From positions 186,656-250,655 of the forward strand of contig VZRN01000251.1 in assembly GCA_013397935.1 (NCBI GenBank): DNA of 64,000 bases, given 5' to 3'. The notes below the pieces were generated by a model. The model worked only from the letters and a program-made list of their open reading frames with translations. It did not search any database and was not told the origin of the DNA. Below, piece by piece: positions 37,051-48,951 of the stretch. The position numbers were made by a program, and so were the translations under genes. Origin of the DNA: Dasyornis broadbenti (lineage: Eukaryota; Chordata; Aves; Passeriformes; Dasyornithidae). Numbering within the stretch: the first letter of the stretch is position 1; each line of letters opens with the position of its first letter.

Positions 37051-39345
37051 ACTTGACCAGCCTTTGGTAATTGAAATGTAGTTGTTACATGTTCACTTTG
37101 TGGCCATTATGGATTTCACAGGCTTCAAAGGCAGTGATTTGAATGCTCATGTTACCAGCCCTACAGAAAAATCAGATCTTGCAGGATGCATTCCTGGCTT
37201 TGACTTGCAGCTGGAACGCTTTAGCCTGAGCTTCAAACTACACCACTGCTGCACCAGATCAAACCTGAGCCCTTCTCCAGAGCCCTTTCTGCTGTTCACT
37301 GGAGTCTGGTTCCATGTTGTGGGTTGAAACATGTAATTCTAGTAACTCAGAAAGGCTTAGGCCCACCCAACCCATAAAGCAGATGTGCCTTCTTTTTGGA
37401 GCTTTTTAAAGAACGAGTGTGATCATTCTGGGGATGGTGCAGCACAGCACAGTTTGTTTCAATGCTGTGCCCAGCACCAGAACAGTATCTGCAAATAACG
37501 ACAATAATTTTGGTGACTTATCTGCAAGTCCGTCGATAACTGCGTTCATCTCTCAGCAAACAGCAAGGCAACTTAAGCATAGAAATCCTGCAGCTCTCCA
37601 ACAACAGAGCCGCACCTGGCTATCTCCTTCCAACCGTTCCTAAATGCCACGGCAGGCTGCAAAACCTCTGACAAATCTTGAACTTAGCAAGGCACAACCC
37701 TTCCCAGGCGCTTGAGGAGCTGCAGGAGGCATTTTGCACACCCCAGTGGGCTCTTGCTGGGGTAAGTGGTGCACTAATGAACAGCCCTTCAATGCTGAAC
37801 AGAAACAGCTGTACATAAAGTGTCAGAGATATGGCTATAACCTCATTTCTCTCAGCACTGTTCTTACAAGAGGCTTCATGTTTAGGGAACGTGTCCCATC
37901 TCAGTAACAAACTCCCATTGCCACTTCTAATCAGCCTTTGAGACCCGGATTTTGCCCTTCCCCAACACTGTGCAGGAAAGGCAACACGGCTGCTAGCAGC
38001 ACACAAAACAGAATCAAGGATCTGCTGAAATTTTAAAGCGAGTTTAACTTTTCCCTAGATTCGACAGGATTTACAGAGATCAGTTTCACTACCGGCACAG
38101 CCAGTTTTCAGACCAATCCTTGGAAAACACCTCCAGCAAACTGTATTCCTGCTGTGGACATCCCTTCACCTGGCAGAGCCCCTGGGCTGTGTTTGGCTGG
38201 TGGCTCCTGCCTGGGGGCATGGGGAAGGTTTTTATCAGTGGGGAGGGAGAGGGAAGGATAAGCAGGGGATCCCAGGCCCAGGGCAGGGAAGGTGTGGGAG
38301 GAGGGCTGCATCAGGTCTGTGTACAGAGGGTGTTGCAAACGTGCCAGGGAGAGGCCCAGGGAGATCCTGGGGCCCTCTCAAAGTAGGAGAGTCTGAAAAA
38401 TATTTTCCTAAGCTTGTCTTTGGACAGCTGCAGCTGACTTTAAGCAATGACACCAAGCAAACTGGAATCTGGATACGGCAGGTTTTTAATCCAAACAGAT
38501 GTCTTCTAACCCCACATCTCCTCTCACCCTCCCAAGATGCCTTCTTGCCTTCTCCTCTCTCCACCTGCTCCAACCTGGATGTCAATAGCCCCCTTCCCTC
38601 CATGCCAGCTCCGTCCTTGGGCTGCCTGTGGAAAACTTGCACCGTGCCTGTGACCCAAGCAGCCCCTCTAGGGTTAGAATGTGAGCCAAGGGGAGAAGAT
38701 TGTGCTCCTGGCTCCTTACGTGCTGAATCGATAAGAATTCAACATATCCATGCCTCAAGTGTTTGCTGCTTCAAAGCAGAAGCAGGAGGGTTAACCCACA
38801 TTTGTAAAGCCCTGCTCAAAGGCTGTTGCAAGGTGTCACTGTATGGTTACTGTTTAAAACACGATAGGTTTGTCATTCCTGCAAGGAGCAGGTAGGGATC
38901 AGGGCAGCACAGCTGCCAGGGGTGCTCTTGGGGCTGGGGGATTACCTGATGCAGGCAGGGGCCACGACAGGGCCAGGTGAGCCAGGGCTCTGGCGCTGCT
39001 CCCAGGTCTGGTCACGGAAATCACCTTGTCTTGCAGTGTAATGGAAATTGCCAAGAGTCACCTTCACTGCTGCTGCCTGTCTTTTTCCCCATTTATTTTT
39101 ATCCCACTTGGAAGTGCTCATTAGTGTTTACTACCACTTGTCAACCAGCAGCTTGAAATAACAGGGCTGTCGAGGGGGATGGGGGCAGTGAGTGAAGAAA
39201 ACAGACATAAAAGGAGGCACTGTTTGGCAAGAGGATGGTCCTAAAATAGTGTAGACCTTACAGCATTATGGTCTATAAATGCAGAGTTTCAGCTTCCGTT
39301 CGCTTGCTAATGCAGAATTTCTCTCTCTCATGTTTTCACTGAGTG

Positions 39346-39361
39346 TCTCTCTCTCTCTCTT
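39346..39361 (+). repeat. (TC)8 microsatellite
   Basis: Eight uninterrupted TC units in intron 2, with a shorter CT run about 20 bases upstream. Confidence 0.95.
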
Positions 39362-39511
39362 GTCCATGCTCTCCTCATGTCCCGGCTCATCACGGCAACT
39401 GACTGGGGCAGATGCTGCACTTCTCATTCTTGGAGATGTTTCCAATGTTTATGGTTTCAAACCAAACTGCATGCTGAAGACTGAAAAAGCACTCCAGCAA
39501 AAGGCAAAGAA

Positions 39512-39559
39512 GCCATACATGCTATTTTCATGATGCCATACATGCATATTTTCATGAAG
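39512..39559 (+). repeat. Two-copy tandem duplication (23/25 bases)
   Basis: GCCATACATGCTATTTTCAT (39512) is followed by GCCATACATGCATATTTTCA (39535), so the second copy differs by a small insertion. A third partial TTTCATG lies directly downstream. This is simple local duplication in intron 2. Confidence 0.9.
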
Positions 39560-42027
39560 TTTCATGGTCATTAATCCTTTCTCTTATTTTAGAATTATCA
39601 TGGTGCCACATGGTAACACTCTTCCTTACAATTTCCTTTCAGAATACGCTTCCCGGCCTTTTCTGTGCTTGTGTTCTCTTATTTCTGTGCTCATCCCCAC
39701 AATCCTCACTTCTTCCAGGCCTTTTCTCTTTCGCTAAATATTTGTGATCCCTTTCCTCAGCACCATCAGCCCTTTGGCAGTTCAGCCCTTCCACCTCCAT
39801 AGCTCCAGCTGCTTCCCAGACACGATCTCACATGCATCCTGCGCAGCCACCCTCACGCTGCAATGCTTGTTACTCAGCCCTGAGTCCAGAAAACAAGTTT
39901 GCTAAGGAAGTTTCACAGACCACACAGCAGTTACGTGACCTGTAGACAAATATTTGGGAGTGCTTTCTAACGGGAGGTGACTCTCCTGTCTGGCATCCAG
40001 TGCCAGACACTACCAGAGACATCAGCAGGCAAGTGCCAACCTCCTGTCCTCATCTCAGGCTCCGCTGAGAGCCTGATGCTTGAGAAAACGAGCAGAAAGC
40101 CCCAATTTTATCATTGCTAAAAGCTCTGACACTCCCACTGATGTCAGTTCTTTGAACGCCGAGCCATTTTGATGTGGTCTCAACAAAACATTCTTGTGGT
40201 CTGGATCCAGACTTGGTAATTTATGTAACTCTAATCTAGACATTAACATTTCCATGTCCCAGCTTAATTTTTTTGTAAAAGGAGGTTCGTGTGCCTTTCC
40301 TATCTCTTGCTCTGGTAAAAGGCTCGGGACAGTTTCTTGCATGCACTGAAGTTCTGAAATGAAGGGACTGAATGCAGGGCCAAGAAACCAAAGGGCTTTT
40401 TTGCCCCCTTGTTGCAGGGCCATCATTCACGTGGCTCCAAGAACACGCTCTGGGAGGACACAGTTGGCAGGTGAGGTACAGGAGTGAGATGTGCACTAGA
40501 GACCTTTTGTCTTTGTGCTCAGATCATTATCTCACAGCTGAAACCCAAACATCAGTTAGACTCAACCAGCCCTATCTTCTGTGAGAAGCCATTAGATGGG
40601 AGCCCTCAGAGCAAACGTTGTTTAAGTCTTAACAGAATAACATTTCTTTGCTGTGTTTACTGTGTCTTGTCCAACAAGGATATCTCGAGGGCTGGCTGTC
40701 TATTAGCTGGTGATTTAATGCTGTTTGCCCTGTCTTTGGAGAGCAGGACATTCCACTTGAAGGAGGTTTCTCTTTTTGAAAAGAACAAGAGGTTTCTTTT
40801 CTTCAGAACAGGAGCCACAATCTCAGGAGCCTCTGCCTGCAGCACCAGCGAGGTTTTGAATCACATCCTTGGCCACTGCTGGTGGGCCAGAGCGGAAAGC
40901 GCCAATCCAGGAGTGCTTGAATTCCTCCAAAAAGCATCTGACACGGGGCTTTTTTGGGGTCCAAATGTTCCAAGTGTGTGTGGGAAGGACATTTCCCCTT
41001 CGTGGGTCCCTTTGATCTCTCTCACTTTGGGCTTCCCTCTCCAGGCCTATTGTTTGCACATTGCTGTAACTACAGGAAAAAAAAAGCATTATACAATTTC
41101 CCAGTCTGACTCACCCTGGTACTTGATGCCTCATGTTGTCTGGTTACCCCGATTGCATCATGTCAGCATGGGAAGCTTAAAGGCTGGTTTTTCTGAGTAA
41201 TAATACTGCAGTTGAGCAGTAGCTGAAAACAAAAAATTATCATTATTGCTACTATCATCAACCTGCAAACTGCAAGGGGGGACAACCAAGCAAGCCAAGT
41301 CCCTGTGAACTGAACCTGGTGTGAATCATGAGTTCCAGTCAGGGGCCACGCTTCAATAATAAAGTATGTGAATATAAAAACACTTTACTCCTGGAGACTT
41401 GGCCTCAGCCACTGGAAGGGGCCAATCCATGCTGCTGCCTTGTCCCTGGCTCCTCTGGGATGTGTTTGGTTCAGTGTGTTGTAAACAGGGAAGGGTGGGA
41501 GGTGTTCTGCGCTGTGGGAATGGGGCCACTGCTCCTGGGTGGGGATGAAACCCCAGCGAGTTTGTCCCTGGTTAGAGTTCAGGCATCTTGCATTCCTGTG
41601 ACTAATTTGAGAGGGGTTATCTGCTCTGTTGAACTCCAGTCTTCCTGGGAGCGCTCAGCAAAGCTGACTGCATCTCCCAACACCTGGATTGAGCCTCTGC
41701 GTTGCTGCACCACGGCCCCCTCCTGAGCCACCCGCTTTGGCTGCCCAACATCCATGGAAATCCTCCCACAGGATCCCCTCTGCCTTAGCCACGAAGCGTT
41801 TCAGCAAGTCCAGTTCTATAGGGCTTCTTCCACAAACCAGGGCTTTGCTTAAAAGGAAGCATTAATTGCACCCTCAGCAGCACCAGCTGCATATTCAGCC
41901 ATGGGGTACATCCAAATCTACTCTGCTTTAGGGAGGAAACAGAATCCTCCTCTTGCACACCCTGCGCCCTGTGCTCACTTGCTCTGCAGGAAGCAGAGGT
42001 TTAATTTCAGAAGTTTAATTTCATTTA

Positions 42028-42090
42028 AGCCAGCACAGAGTGAGAGGTGGGTGGTGACATCCCTAAGATCACAGAATAAAGCCATCATCT
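42028..42090 (-). repeat. Possible MIR SINE fragment, minus strand
   Basis: 'agcacagagtgagaggt' then 'gtggtgacatccctaagatc' then 'acagaataaagcc' resembles the reverse complement of the MIR core (GCACAGAGAGGTTAAGTGAC, CCAAGGTCACACAGC). Several gaps are needed, so this is tentative. Confidence 0.35.
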
Positions 42091-42889
42091 CTTACACACT
42101 CTGGCCCACGAGAGCTGAAAGGAAAGATAGACAGTAAAAGCATTGCAAAAACCCCTTCCATTCCTGTTTTGTGTGGGACAAAAGCTTCTAATTTCTTGGT
42201 AGCTCACAGGGAAAAGAATCACTAAAAGCTGTGAGTCAAAAACTTTTATGCCAACAGCTCTTCTCAGATTCATTTCTGATCACTTGATGTTTTGTGCAAA
42301 CAAGAGGCACTGCGTAAGCTAAGGTAAATACATGTATTTGCACTGACAAATCCATAGTGACAAAATTCATAAGGCCTTCTTCAAGCTTTGAGGATGTGAT
42401 TAAAGGGTTTTTCAAGGATAGTTCTTCATTCAAAAGGATATAATTACACCTGAAGAAGTTATCATGTTTGCTCACTGTAGGTACAAAAGCAGCTCTTACA
42501 GGGCTTGTCTAGACACTTCCACCATCTGCCTTTGTTCTTTTAAAGTAATTTTCTATAAAAGAACTGCACTACTATCCGTTTTTAAATCTGAGTTTTGTCT
42601 CCTTTTGTGATAAGAGAAGATTCCTTCCTTTACAGAACCTGTGTTTTCTCAAATTTTAATTTTTCAGAAATTTGCCAGGAAGCGTCCTGTAAATCTGAAA
42701 TAATTCCACCTTTTTCAGAAGACCAGAATCTCTCTATTTAGGCTCTTTTTCATTTTCTGATATTATTTCTTCAGCTAATGTATCCCAGTAGAGGCCTTTA
42801 AAAAATACCCCAAGCAATGAATCGAAAAAAGATTGTGGCCCACAGTAGTGCAGACGTGTGACTGTGCAGAGGGTTGTTGCCTCAGTTGT

Positions 42890-43100
42890 CTGTAACCTCA
42901 GATGAGCAAATTAAAAAAAAAAACGATTACATATGTTAATATATGCACACCAGTGCTCCAGCTGGCCTGCACCAACGCTACAATTACGCATAAAAGTCAG
43001 GAAATTATGTGTGGAAAGGCTAATGAGCAGCATTGTCTGCCCAATTACCAGGTTTGCATATGCAAACAGTAATTCTGCAGATCTGTGCCTGGCGAGGTTT
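42890..43100. promoter_or_regulatory. Candidate regulatory block with perfect POU-type palindrome, intron 2
   Basis: A perfect 16-base palindrome GTTTGCATATGCAAAC lies at 43052-43067. It consists of two inverted half-octamers (ATGCAAA) sharing the centre, a layout suited to a POU-factor dimer or a pair of POU/C-EBP-like sites. It is flanked by CCAATTACC, CAGTAATTC and GCTAATGAG homeodomain-type words and by ATTACGCATAAA upstream. The block is AT-rich and unique. Function is inferred only. Confidence 0.4.
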
Positions 43101-43349
43101 TTGGAAGTTTCATCAGGAGCTCAAGGTTAACAGGAACAGCAAAGTAACCCCGAAGCACCTCAACTCTACTTCAACCCATCCTCCCTTTTCTGAAGAGAAG
43201 AGAAGCTTCATCTGAGGGTGATTAGAGGGGAGCACACACCAGCCCAGCTCCGCCCATCGCTGAAATCCCAACCCTGTGCGCTGCCTAAAGGATGTCTGTA
43301 GAGAACCCAGTGGAAATCCTGGGTAACTGGGAATTCTGCTTTTTTTCAG

Positions 43350-43498
43350 GGATTCAGATTTGTTCCTGCTCGACTCCAGAACGATCTGGGCTGCAGAGGA
43401 GGGGTGGCTGGTGTTTGACATCACGGCCACCAGTAACCACTGGGTGGTGAATCCCCAACACAACCTTGGCCTGCAGCTCTCCGTGGAAGGAGTTGATG
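43350..43498 (+). CDS. BMP7: BMP7 exon 3: prodomain
   Basis: 149 bases, phase 2 in and phase 1 out. The acceptor is a T-rich tract ending CAG and the donor is GTGAGT. The first base completes the Arg codon from exon 2; then come DSDLFLLDSRTIWAAEEGWL, VFDITATSNHWVVNPQHNLG and LQLSVEGVD, with a split Gly codon at the end. The EEGWLVFDITATSNHWV segment is a hallmark of the BMP5/6/7 propeptide. The VEGVD residues differ from the VETLD I recall in human, a conservative surface change. Confidence 0.98.
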
Positions 43499-46400
43499 GT
43501 GAGTGTCACACAGCAGCAGCAGCCAGGGAGTCTCTGTTTCAGGTACATGATTCCCAGCCAGGGGAAGCCCTAAGCATTCAGCACTCTTTCCTTTGAATAA
43601 GATTTCTTAAGCTTGTTTTCCCTGGTTTTGCCTAAGATGGAAATAAAAATAATGATAATAGGAGAAGAGCCCATAGACATACAGGGGATTAAGGATGTAC
43701 TCAGAGGCTGTAGCAGACTGGTGAGGTGCCTGCAGTGATTCCAGAATTAGCTGAGCACAGGTCCCCATCAAATAATATATACACTGCTGGCTAATTTGCA
43801 GATAATACACACGAGGCAAGGAAAGAGGGATAAACTTTGCTGTGTGCAAAAAGACACAACTGAGTGATGTGGGGAGCTGCTGTCCATTGGCACAGAAGTC
43901 CTTTCCAATTCAGAAGACAGCTAGGAGCCATTTGAATTTCCTTTGTGTCGGTAAAAATGGTTGGCAAAGTCACACCTGGCCTGGACCCCGTGGTCTGCAG
44001 TGCGTAGTACAAACCTGTGAGGTTTGGGAATGGCTGGGAGGACCTGGCTCTGAAACATCTCCAGAAAGGAATCAGGCAGGGAGTTTTCCTAATCAGAGCT
44101 TAGCTAGAAACTCATGCTGCTTTGTCTCAAAACAAAGACTCCTGATGCTCACTTGGAGATTTGTGCAAACATCCTGGGTTTTCTGGGGGTTCCCAGCAGC
44201 TGAGACCATCTGGAACAGCCTGGCTGTTCCACAGGAGGGGTTTAAGCAAAAGCCGCCTTGAAACTACTATAAATATTCTGAATGTAGTTATCTAAGGACA
44301 TGCTTTCATTCTCCAGATATGCATCTGTGACATCACTTGCTCTTGGTTTTCATGCAACACTTGCACATTTCCGGTAAGCAGCATTTTGCATAAACACTCT
44401 GCAAAGCAGTTTTGGAACAGGAAACCCACAGAGTCATTTACATGCAAGGGAGATTTAACTCTTGTGTGAGACCTGCGCACAGAGGTGCAGGTTTGTTTTA
44501 ACCTGCCCTTTCTGAGGGATCAGTGAAAGCAGAAACCCAAACACGGATACAAAGAAGAAGATTCACCATGGAAGTTACTAGTCCCCACCCCAAAACCAGA
44601 CACCTTTTGCCATCTTTGTACAAAGATTCAAATTCAACTTGATTTACAAGTTAATCTTAACTCTTAAAGGACAGCCAGGATAAGTTTAACCCCCACTTGC
44701 CTTTGTTTTTAGTTTCCAGTTTGCCTCCTAAATTAAATACTTGGGAGTAGAGAAGCTGTGTCCTTGATCATGGCACTTTTGTTCAATTGTGGTTCAAATA
44801 CAGAAAACTCATCAAGACCCAGCCCAGGGTCCACAGCAAAGCGATAGCTGGAAGGAGGCTGAGTATCTCTAAGCACTATGGATACTGCAGGCTCACACTC
44901 TTCTGCTGATAAAGCCTTATCTCTCTGTCCTCCCCCAGCCTCACCTCGTGATTTTACAGCAAAAGTCACTCCTGGTTTCCAGCATAAGTCAGAAAAGACA
45001 GCTGACTTATAAATGTGTTACAGATTTCAATGGAGGCTTTTCAGGATCCTAAAACCAGGGAAGTGCTGCAGTTTCGCACACATTTAGGGTCAGTCTGTCT
45101 GCTCTGCTGCACCAGTTAGAGGTGGACCCTCACAAACATACAACCAGAGTTGTATCATATCACAGACAGAGTTTTCAAAGATGTGAACAAGCTCAGCTGG
45201 GTTTCACAGGAGTGCTTAAAGAAGTCATATTCCTAATTTTCATTGGCTCAGCTAACAGATGAGAATCCACTCATCACTGGGAATTTCTTGATTTCACCCT
45301 TTTGCAAAGTAACTTGCTGCTTTCTCCAACTGGATTAACAAAATGCTTTGATCAGCCTGTCATTAAAAGTTAGAAATCCAACTGCAGTGCTTAAAAAGTA
45401 AATACCGAGACACAGGGACTGATTGTCTGCTTGTCTGCTGTAACCAATTTCCCTGGCAGCAGACCTTCGCACTCACATTTTTCCACCATACACAGATTTT
45501 TCATTCTGCTTGGAATGGCAAGGACGTGTCCTTCCTTGCTCCCCAGGTTTCATTTTGGATTTAGACCAACTGTGTGCACGAACAGCTGCTTTTACACCTG
45601 AACTTCATATGAAAATCATATGCTGTAAGCACAGCAGGATTTTGTTGCAACACTATGTGCCTGGGCAATCCTCAAGGCTTTAAACGAAGTAGAAAAGCAA
45701 AATAAATCACCCCCAACCTTTCTTTGCATCTGCCGTTACATGATCTGTAATCATGAAGCAAATACCATTTATTAAAAAAAAAAAATTATTCAAAATAAGT
45801 GGACTGAGAGCCCTTTGCCTGCTCTTCCTGGCCACGCTGCCTTGCAGGGCTTCTCCAGGAAAGTGTCAGCTGTCCTTTGGTCCATTTGATTTGTGGTTGA
45901 CAAGGCCCAGCTCTGTCTTTAGCAAAAGGATCAAAAAGCCGTTAACATAACTTGGATGTAGCAGCAGCACTCAGTACCTTGGGACAGGATAATCCTGGAT
46001 ATCACCTCTGCATTTCACAGCAGCACCCCAACATCCTTGGACAGCAACAGGGAGAAATTAAATTTCCCACTGCCAGCCTCTCCTTGTCTTTTTTTTCGTA
46101 AATAATTGATTTAATTCTGCAGAGAAACCAGCTAATTGTCTTTTACCAAAAATCAAATTATTGTAAAGCCCAAGATGAAGGACACGTGGATGATAATCAA
46201 AGTTTTGCAACAAAGTTATCGGGTATGGTGGTGGCAAGATGCAGCAATAAGCAAAATGTCTCTAAACATTTGTTTCTCTCAGCTAAGGCATATCTGGAAC
46301 ATTGTCAGCATTTCATACAAGGCATTTTTATTTTAAGCTAATAACCTTCCAGTGGGAATTTAGTGTTCCTATGGGCTGAGTTTTATAGTTCCTTTTATAG

Positions 46401-46715
46401 GATCACTTCAAATTATAGGTTGGTGAACTTAAAGAAACCCCTCTAAAGAATGCAGGAAAAGTTAATGCTAAGCGGATTTGGGGTAAAATAATTATATGTA
46501 GGACTATTTTCTGTAACTTTTACATGCAGATGTAAAATGAAGTTAGCTGTGCTGGGCTGCTCTGCTCCGAAGCAGCTTTGCCCATTAAGTCCAGGTCCTT
46601 GGTGGATCAATGCCATGCCCAGCAGTGACCCTCCCCAGCCAGCAGCTCTGCCCTGGGCTCTCCCGCCTGCTGCCAAAGCTGCTGCAGCCTCTCACCACTT
46701 CTGCTGTGTTTGAAG
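43499..46715 (+). other. BMP7: BMP7 intron 3 (3.2 kb)
   Basis: The donor is GTGAGT at 43499. The acceptor ends TGTTTGAAG at 46715, a rather short pyrimidine tract immediately before the AG. No gene or clear transposon is seen; an ancient repeat remnant lies near 45.2 kb and an A-tract near 45.78 kb. Confidence 0.95.
45168..45262. repeat. Possible ancient amniote repeat remnant
   Basis: 'gagttttcaaagatgtgaac', 'cacaggagtgcttaaagaag' and 'cctaattttcattggctca' echo the TTTTCAAAG / GGTGCCTAAA / AATGGGAGTTAGG vocabulary of reptile repeats, in a degraded form. This is a tentative call. Confidence 0.3.
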
Positions 46716-46913
46716 GACAAAGCATCAACCCCAAGCTGGCGGGGCTGATCGGGAGGCACGGCCCGCAGAACAAGCAGCCCTTCACCGTCGCCTTCTTCAA
46801 AGCCACCGAGGTGCATCTGCGCAGCATCCGCTCCACGGGAGGGAAGCAGAGGAGCCAGAACCGATCCAAAACACCAAAGAACCAGGAAGCTTTCCGGGTG
46901 TCCAACATTGCAG
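46716..46913 (+). CDS. BMP7: BMP7 exon 4: end of prodomain, convertase site, mature N-terminus
   Basis: 198 bases, phase 1 in and phase 1 out. The translation reads QSINPKLAGLIGRHGPQNKQ, PFTVAFFKATEVHL, then the proprotein-convertase site RSIR (46820-46831), then the mature N-terminus STGGKQRSQNRSKTPKNQ and EAFRVSNIA. Cleavage after RSIR leaves a mature chain of 139 residues, the length I recall for human BMP7. The basic stretch after the site is the heparan-sulphate-binding tail typical of BMP7. A sequon NRS is present. The donor is GTACAG, the least canonical in the gene. Differences from the human sequence I remember (GGK for GSK, FRVSNIA for LRMANVA) sit in the disordered tail. Confidence 0.98.
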
Positions 46914-48175
46914 GTACAGCACAGCTGGCTGACTCCATTTCTGGGTGTGGGAGCAGGTTCTCCCACATTATCTGTTTGTTGTCCCTTCGGTCCACCACTG
47001 GTTTGAAACCATGTGGGATTAGGGGTTATTCCAAATGTGTCAGATTCCAATATCCAAAAGAATGTTTCTTTGGAGCAATGTTGAATTGAGGGATTTCTTA
47101 ATCCAAATTAAAAATAAAAAAACCTCAAGCATCTCACCAGAAAAACTCCTTTGCTCCCATATGAAATAAATTCTCATTTTGAAACAGAAGATCATTACAT
47201 TAAAGCAATGAGCGAGTGATCAGTGGATCTGAATCCAAACACTGTCCATTTTCAGGATTTGTGATTTTAAGTTTAGTCCCCAAATAATGTAGTAGTCCCA
47301 GAATTCTTGTACAGAAGAGGAAAACCCATTCATTCTCAGGATAACTGCGGGTATTCTGGGGGGAGCTGTGCTTCCTAATTTGGAAGAAAACTCCATCGGG
47401 CATTTGAAATAGAAATGTGGCTTAATTATGTGGTACCTCAGAGTAACGGGCCCTTGGTGACGGCCCCAGCAGGAGCCACAGCTCAGGGCTGGCTCTGCCG
47501 AGGCAGCGGCAAATTCCAGCTGTTTCTGGGAGCTCCTCACTGAGTGGAAGGAGAGCTTGTGAGAGGCAGAAGGAAAAGGAAAACAGAGCTTCCAATCATA
47601 TTTTCATAGAATTATTAAGGTTGAAAAGGACCTCAAAGATCATAAAGTCCAGTCTTTGGCCAATCCCCACCTTCTCACTCAGCCCAGAGCACTGAGAGCC
47701 ACATCCAGTATCTTGAACACCTCTGGGGCTGGGAACTCCTCCACCTCCCTGGCAGCTCCTTCCAATGCCTGCCCACCCTTTCAGTGAAGAAATTCTTCCT
47801 GAATCATTCCTTCTACTTGGGCCTTCAGCTCAGGCTCCATGACCGGGATAGACACAACTTCAAAACTGTGCTGATTCTCCTTTTATGCATAGGCAATGAT
47901 CAGTGAGATCTACGTGCTGCTATTAGGAGGTCAGAGGAAGCCCAGCCAAAAAAAAAAAAAAGTATAAAAAACTACTTTCCCAGGCCTTTTTTAGCTTTGC
48001 ACAAAAAAACTAGAAGGACATGTCATATATGTTGAACCCAGCCATTATTTTATGACTGAAATAGTTAAAAAAATAAAAATCCATGAGTGCAGCAGATGAG
48101 CAGCGATGCCTCACTCCCTGAGGGCTGTGGGTGCTGGGGCAGCCCGAGCTCATGGCCACCATTGTCCCCTCACAG
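46914..48175 (+). other. BMP7: BMP7 intron 4 (1.26 kb)
   Basis: The donor is GTACAG and the acceptor is CCCCTCACAG. The intron contains a minus-strand CR1 fragment (about 47.60-47.85 kb) and an A14 tract (47948-47961). No other feature is seen. Confidence 0.95.
47603..47850 (-). mobile_element. CR1 LINE 3' fragment, minus strand
   Basis: Read on the + strand the piece begins TCATAGAATTATTAAGGTTG, continues AAAAGGACCTCAAAGATCAT and later TTGAACACCTCTGGGGCTGG, CTCCACCTCCCTGGCAGCTC, CTTCCAATGCCTG and TTTCAGTGAAGAAATTCTTC. This is the reverse complement of the CR1 retrotransposon tail, the dominant transposon of birds. It is about 250 bases, 5'-truncated as usual for CR1, and the typical terminal ATTCTATGA-type octamer survives as one imperfect copy at its 3' end (47603). 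It interrupts intron 4 without touching splice sites. The inner boundary is approximate. Confidence 0.9.
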
Positions 48176-48252
48176 AGAACAGCAGCAGTGACCAGCGGCA
48201 GGCCTGCAAGAAACACGAGCTCTACGTCAGCTTCAGGGACCTGGGGTGGCAG
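48176..48252 (+). CDS. BMP7: BMP7 exon 5: start of cystine-knot domain
   Basis: 77 bases, phase 1 in and phase 0 out. It encodes ENSSSDQRQACKKHELYVSF then RDLGWQ. It carries the first of the seven conserved cysteines (QACKKHELYV) and a sequon NSS. The acceptor is CCCCTCACAG and the donor GTAAGG. Apart from the split Glu codon it matches the human exon I recall residue for residue, as expected for the receptor-binding domain. Confidence 0.98.
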
Positions 48253-48840
48253 GTAAGGGCTGGGCGGGACAGGAGTGCCTTGGGGCATCACTGATCTGCA
48301 ACAGGGAGATCAAGCCGCTGACTGCATTTTTTGTTTTAAATCCTGAGGGGAAAAATGCTGTATACTGCCTTTAGCATGCTGAGGTGCTTCTGCTAGGTTG
48401 GGAATGTAAATATTTAGCGTGAGATTGGCTGGAAGTTCAGCACACTCGGATCCCTCTGAGGAGCTGTGGCCCTGCCTGTCCTCTGGCAGCGCTGAAGGCA
48501 CACACGGCTCTCCGTTTACATCTGCCCGTTCTTTTAGACCTGGTTGAAGTGATCCTTGTGGACAGCCTTGTGGGCGCTGCTGAATGGATAAACAGCTAAA
48601 CCCAGATGTTCAGCTCCTCTGTGGGCACACTGGCAGTGTGGGATGTGTCCCTCCAGGAAGAGCACGCACTTCAGGGGCCTGTAAGAGAGCTTTAGAAAGA
48701 TCAGGGGGCCAGATTTTTATTTTGCAGGCCACAGTAACTGTGCGTGGATGTATGAATGGATAGATTCATGTGCTGGTTGTTTTCTTGTTTCACTGGATTT
48801 CTGTCTTCCTCCACAATCTAATGGCTTCCATTTAATCAAG
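48253..48840 (+). other. BMP7: BMP7 intron 5 (588 bases)
   Basis: The donor is GTAAGG. The acceptor ends TTTAATCAAG at 48840 and is poor in pyrimidines just before the AG, so it probably relies on the T/C-rich stretch around 48780-48812. No repeat or RNA gene is seen. Confidence 0.93.
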
Positions 48841-48951
48841 GACTGGATCATCGCTCCGGAGGGCTACGCTGCCTATTACTGTGAAGGAGAATGTGCTTTC
48901 CCACTGAATTCCTACATGAATGCTACAAATCATGCCATTGTACAGACACTG
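48841..48951 (+). CDS. BMP7: BMP7 exon 6: cystine-knot domain
   Basis: 111 bases, phase 0 on both sides, encoding 37 residues: DWIIAPEGYAAYYCEGECAF then PLNSYMNATNHAIVQTL. It contains cysteines 2 and 3 of the knot (YYCEGEC) and the conserved NAT sequon of the mature ligand. EGECAFPLNSYMN is the BMP7 form; as I recall, BMP5 and BMP6 read slightly differently here. The donor is GTAGGT. Confidence 0.98.

Larger units (their letters stand above)
33435..43349 (+). other. BMP7: BMP7 intron 2 (9.9 kb)
   Basis: The donor GTGAGT is at 33435 and the acceptor polypyrimidine tract ends CAG at 43349; phase 2. No other gene is recognisable inside, although a 238-codon open frame at 40484-41200 occurs by chance. 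It holds two enhancer-like blocks (33.79-34.33 kb and 42.89-43.10 kb), an ancient repeat remnant at 37.0 kb, two short tandem duplications and a CT microsatellite near 39.3-39.6 kb, and a weak minus-strand MIR-like piece at 42.05 kb. Confidence 0.95.

Noticed and set aside
38200..41200. Open frames of 231 and 238 codons inside intron 2 as nested genes
   Set aside because: No family resemblance, low-information composition, no supporting signals.
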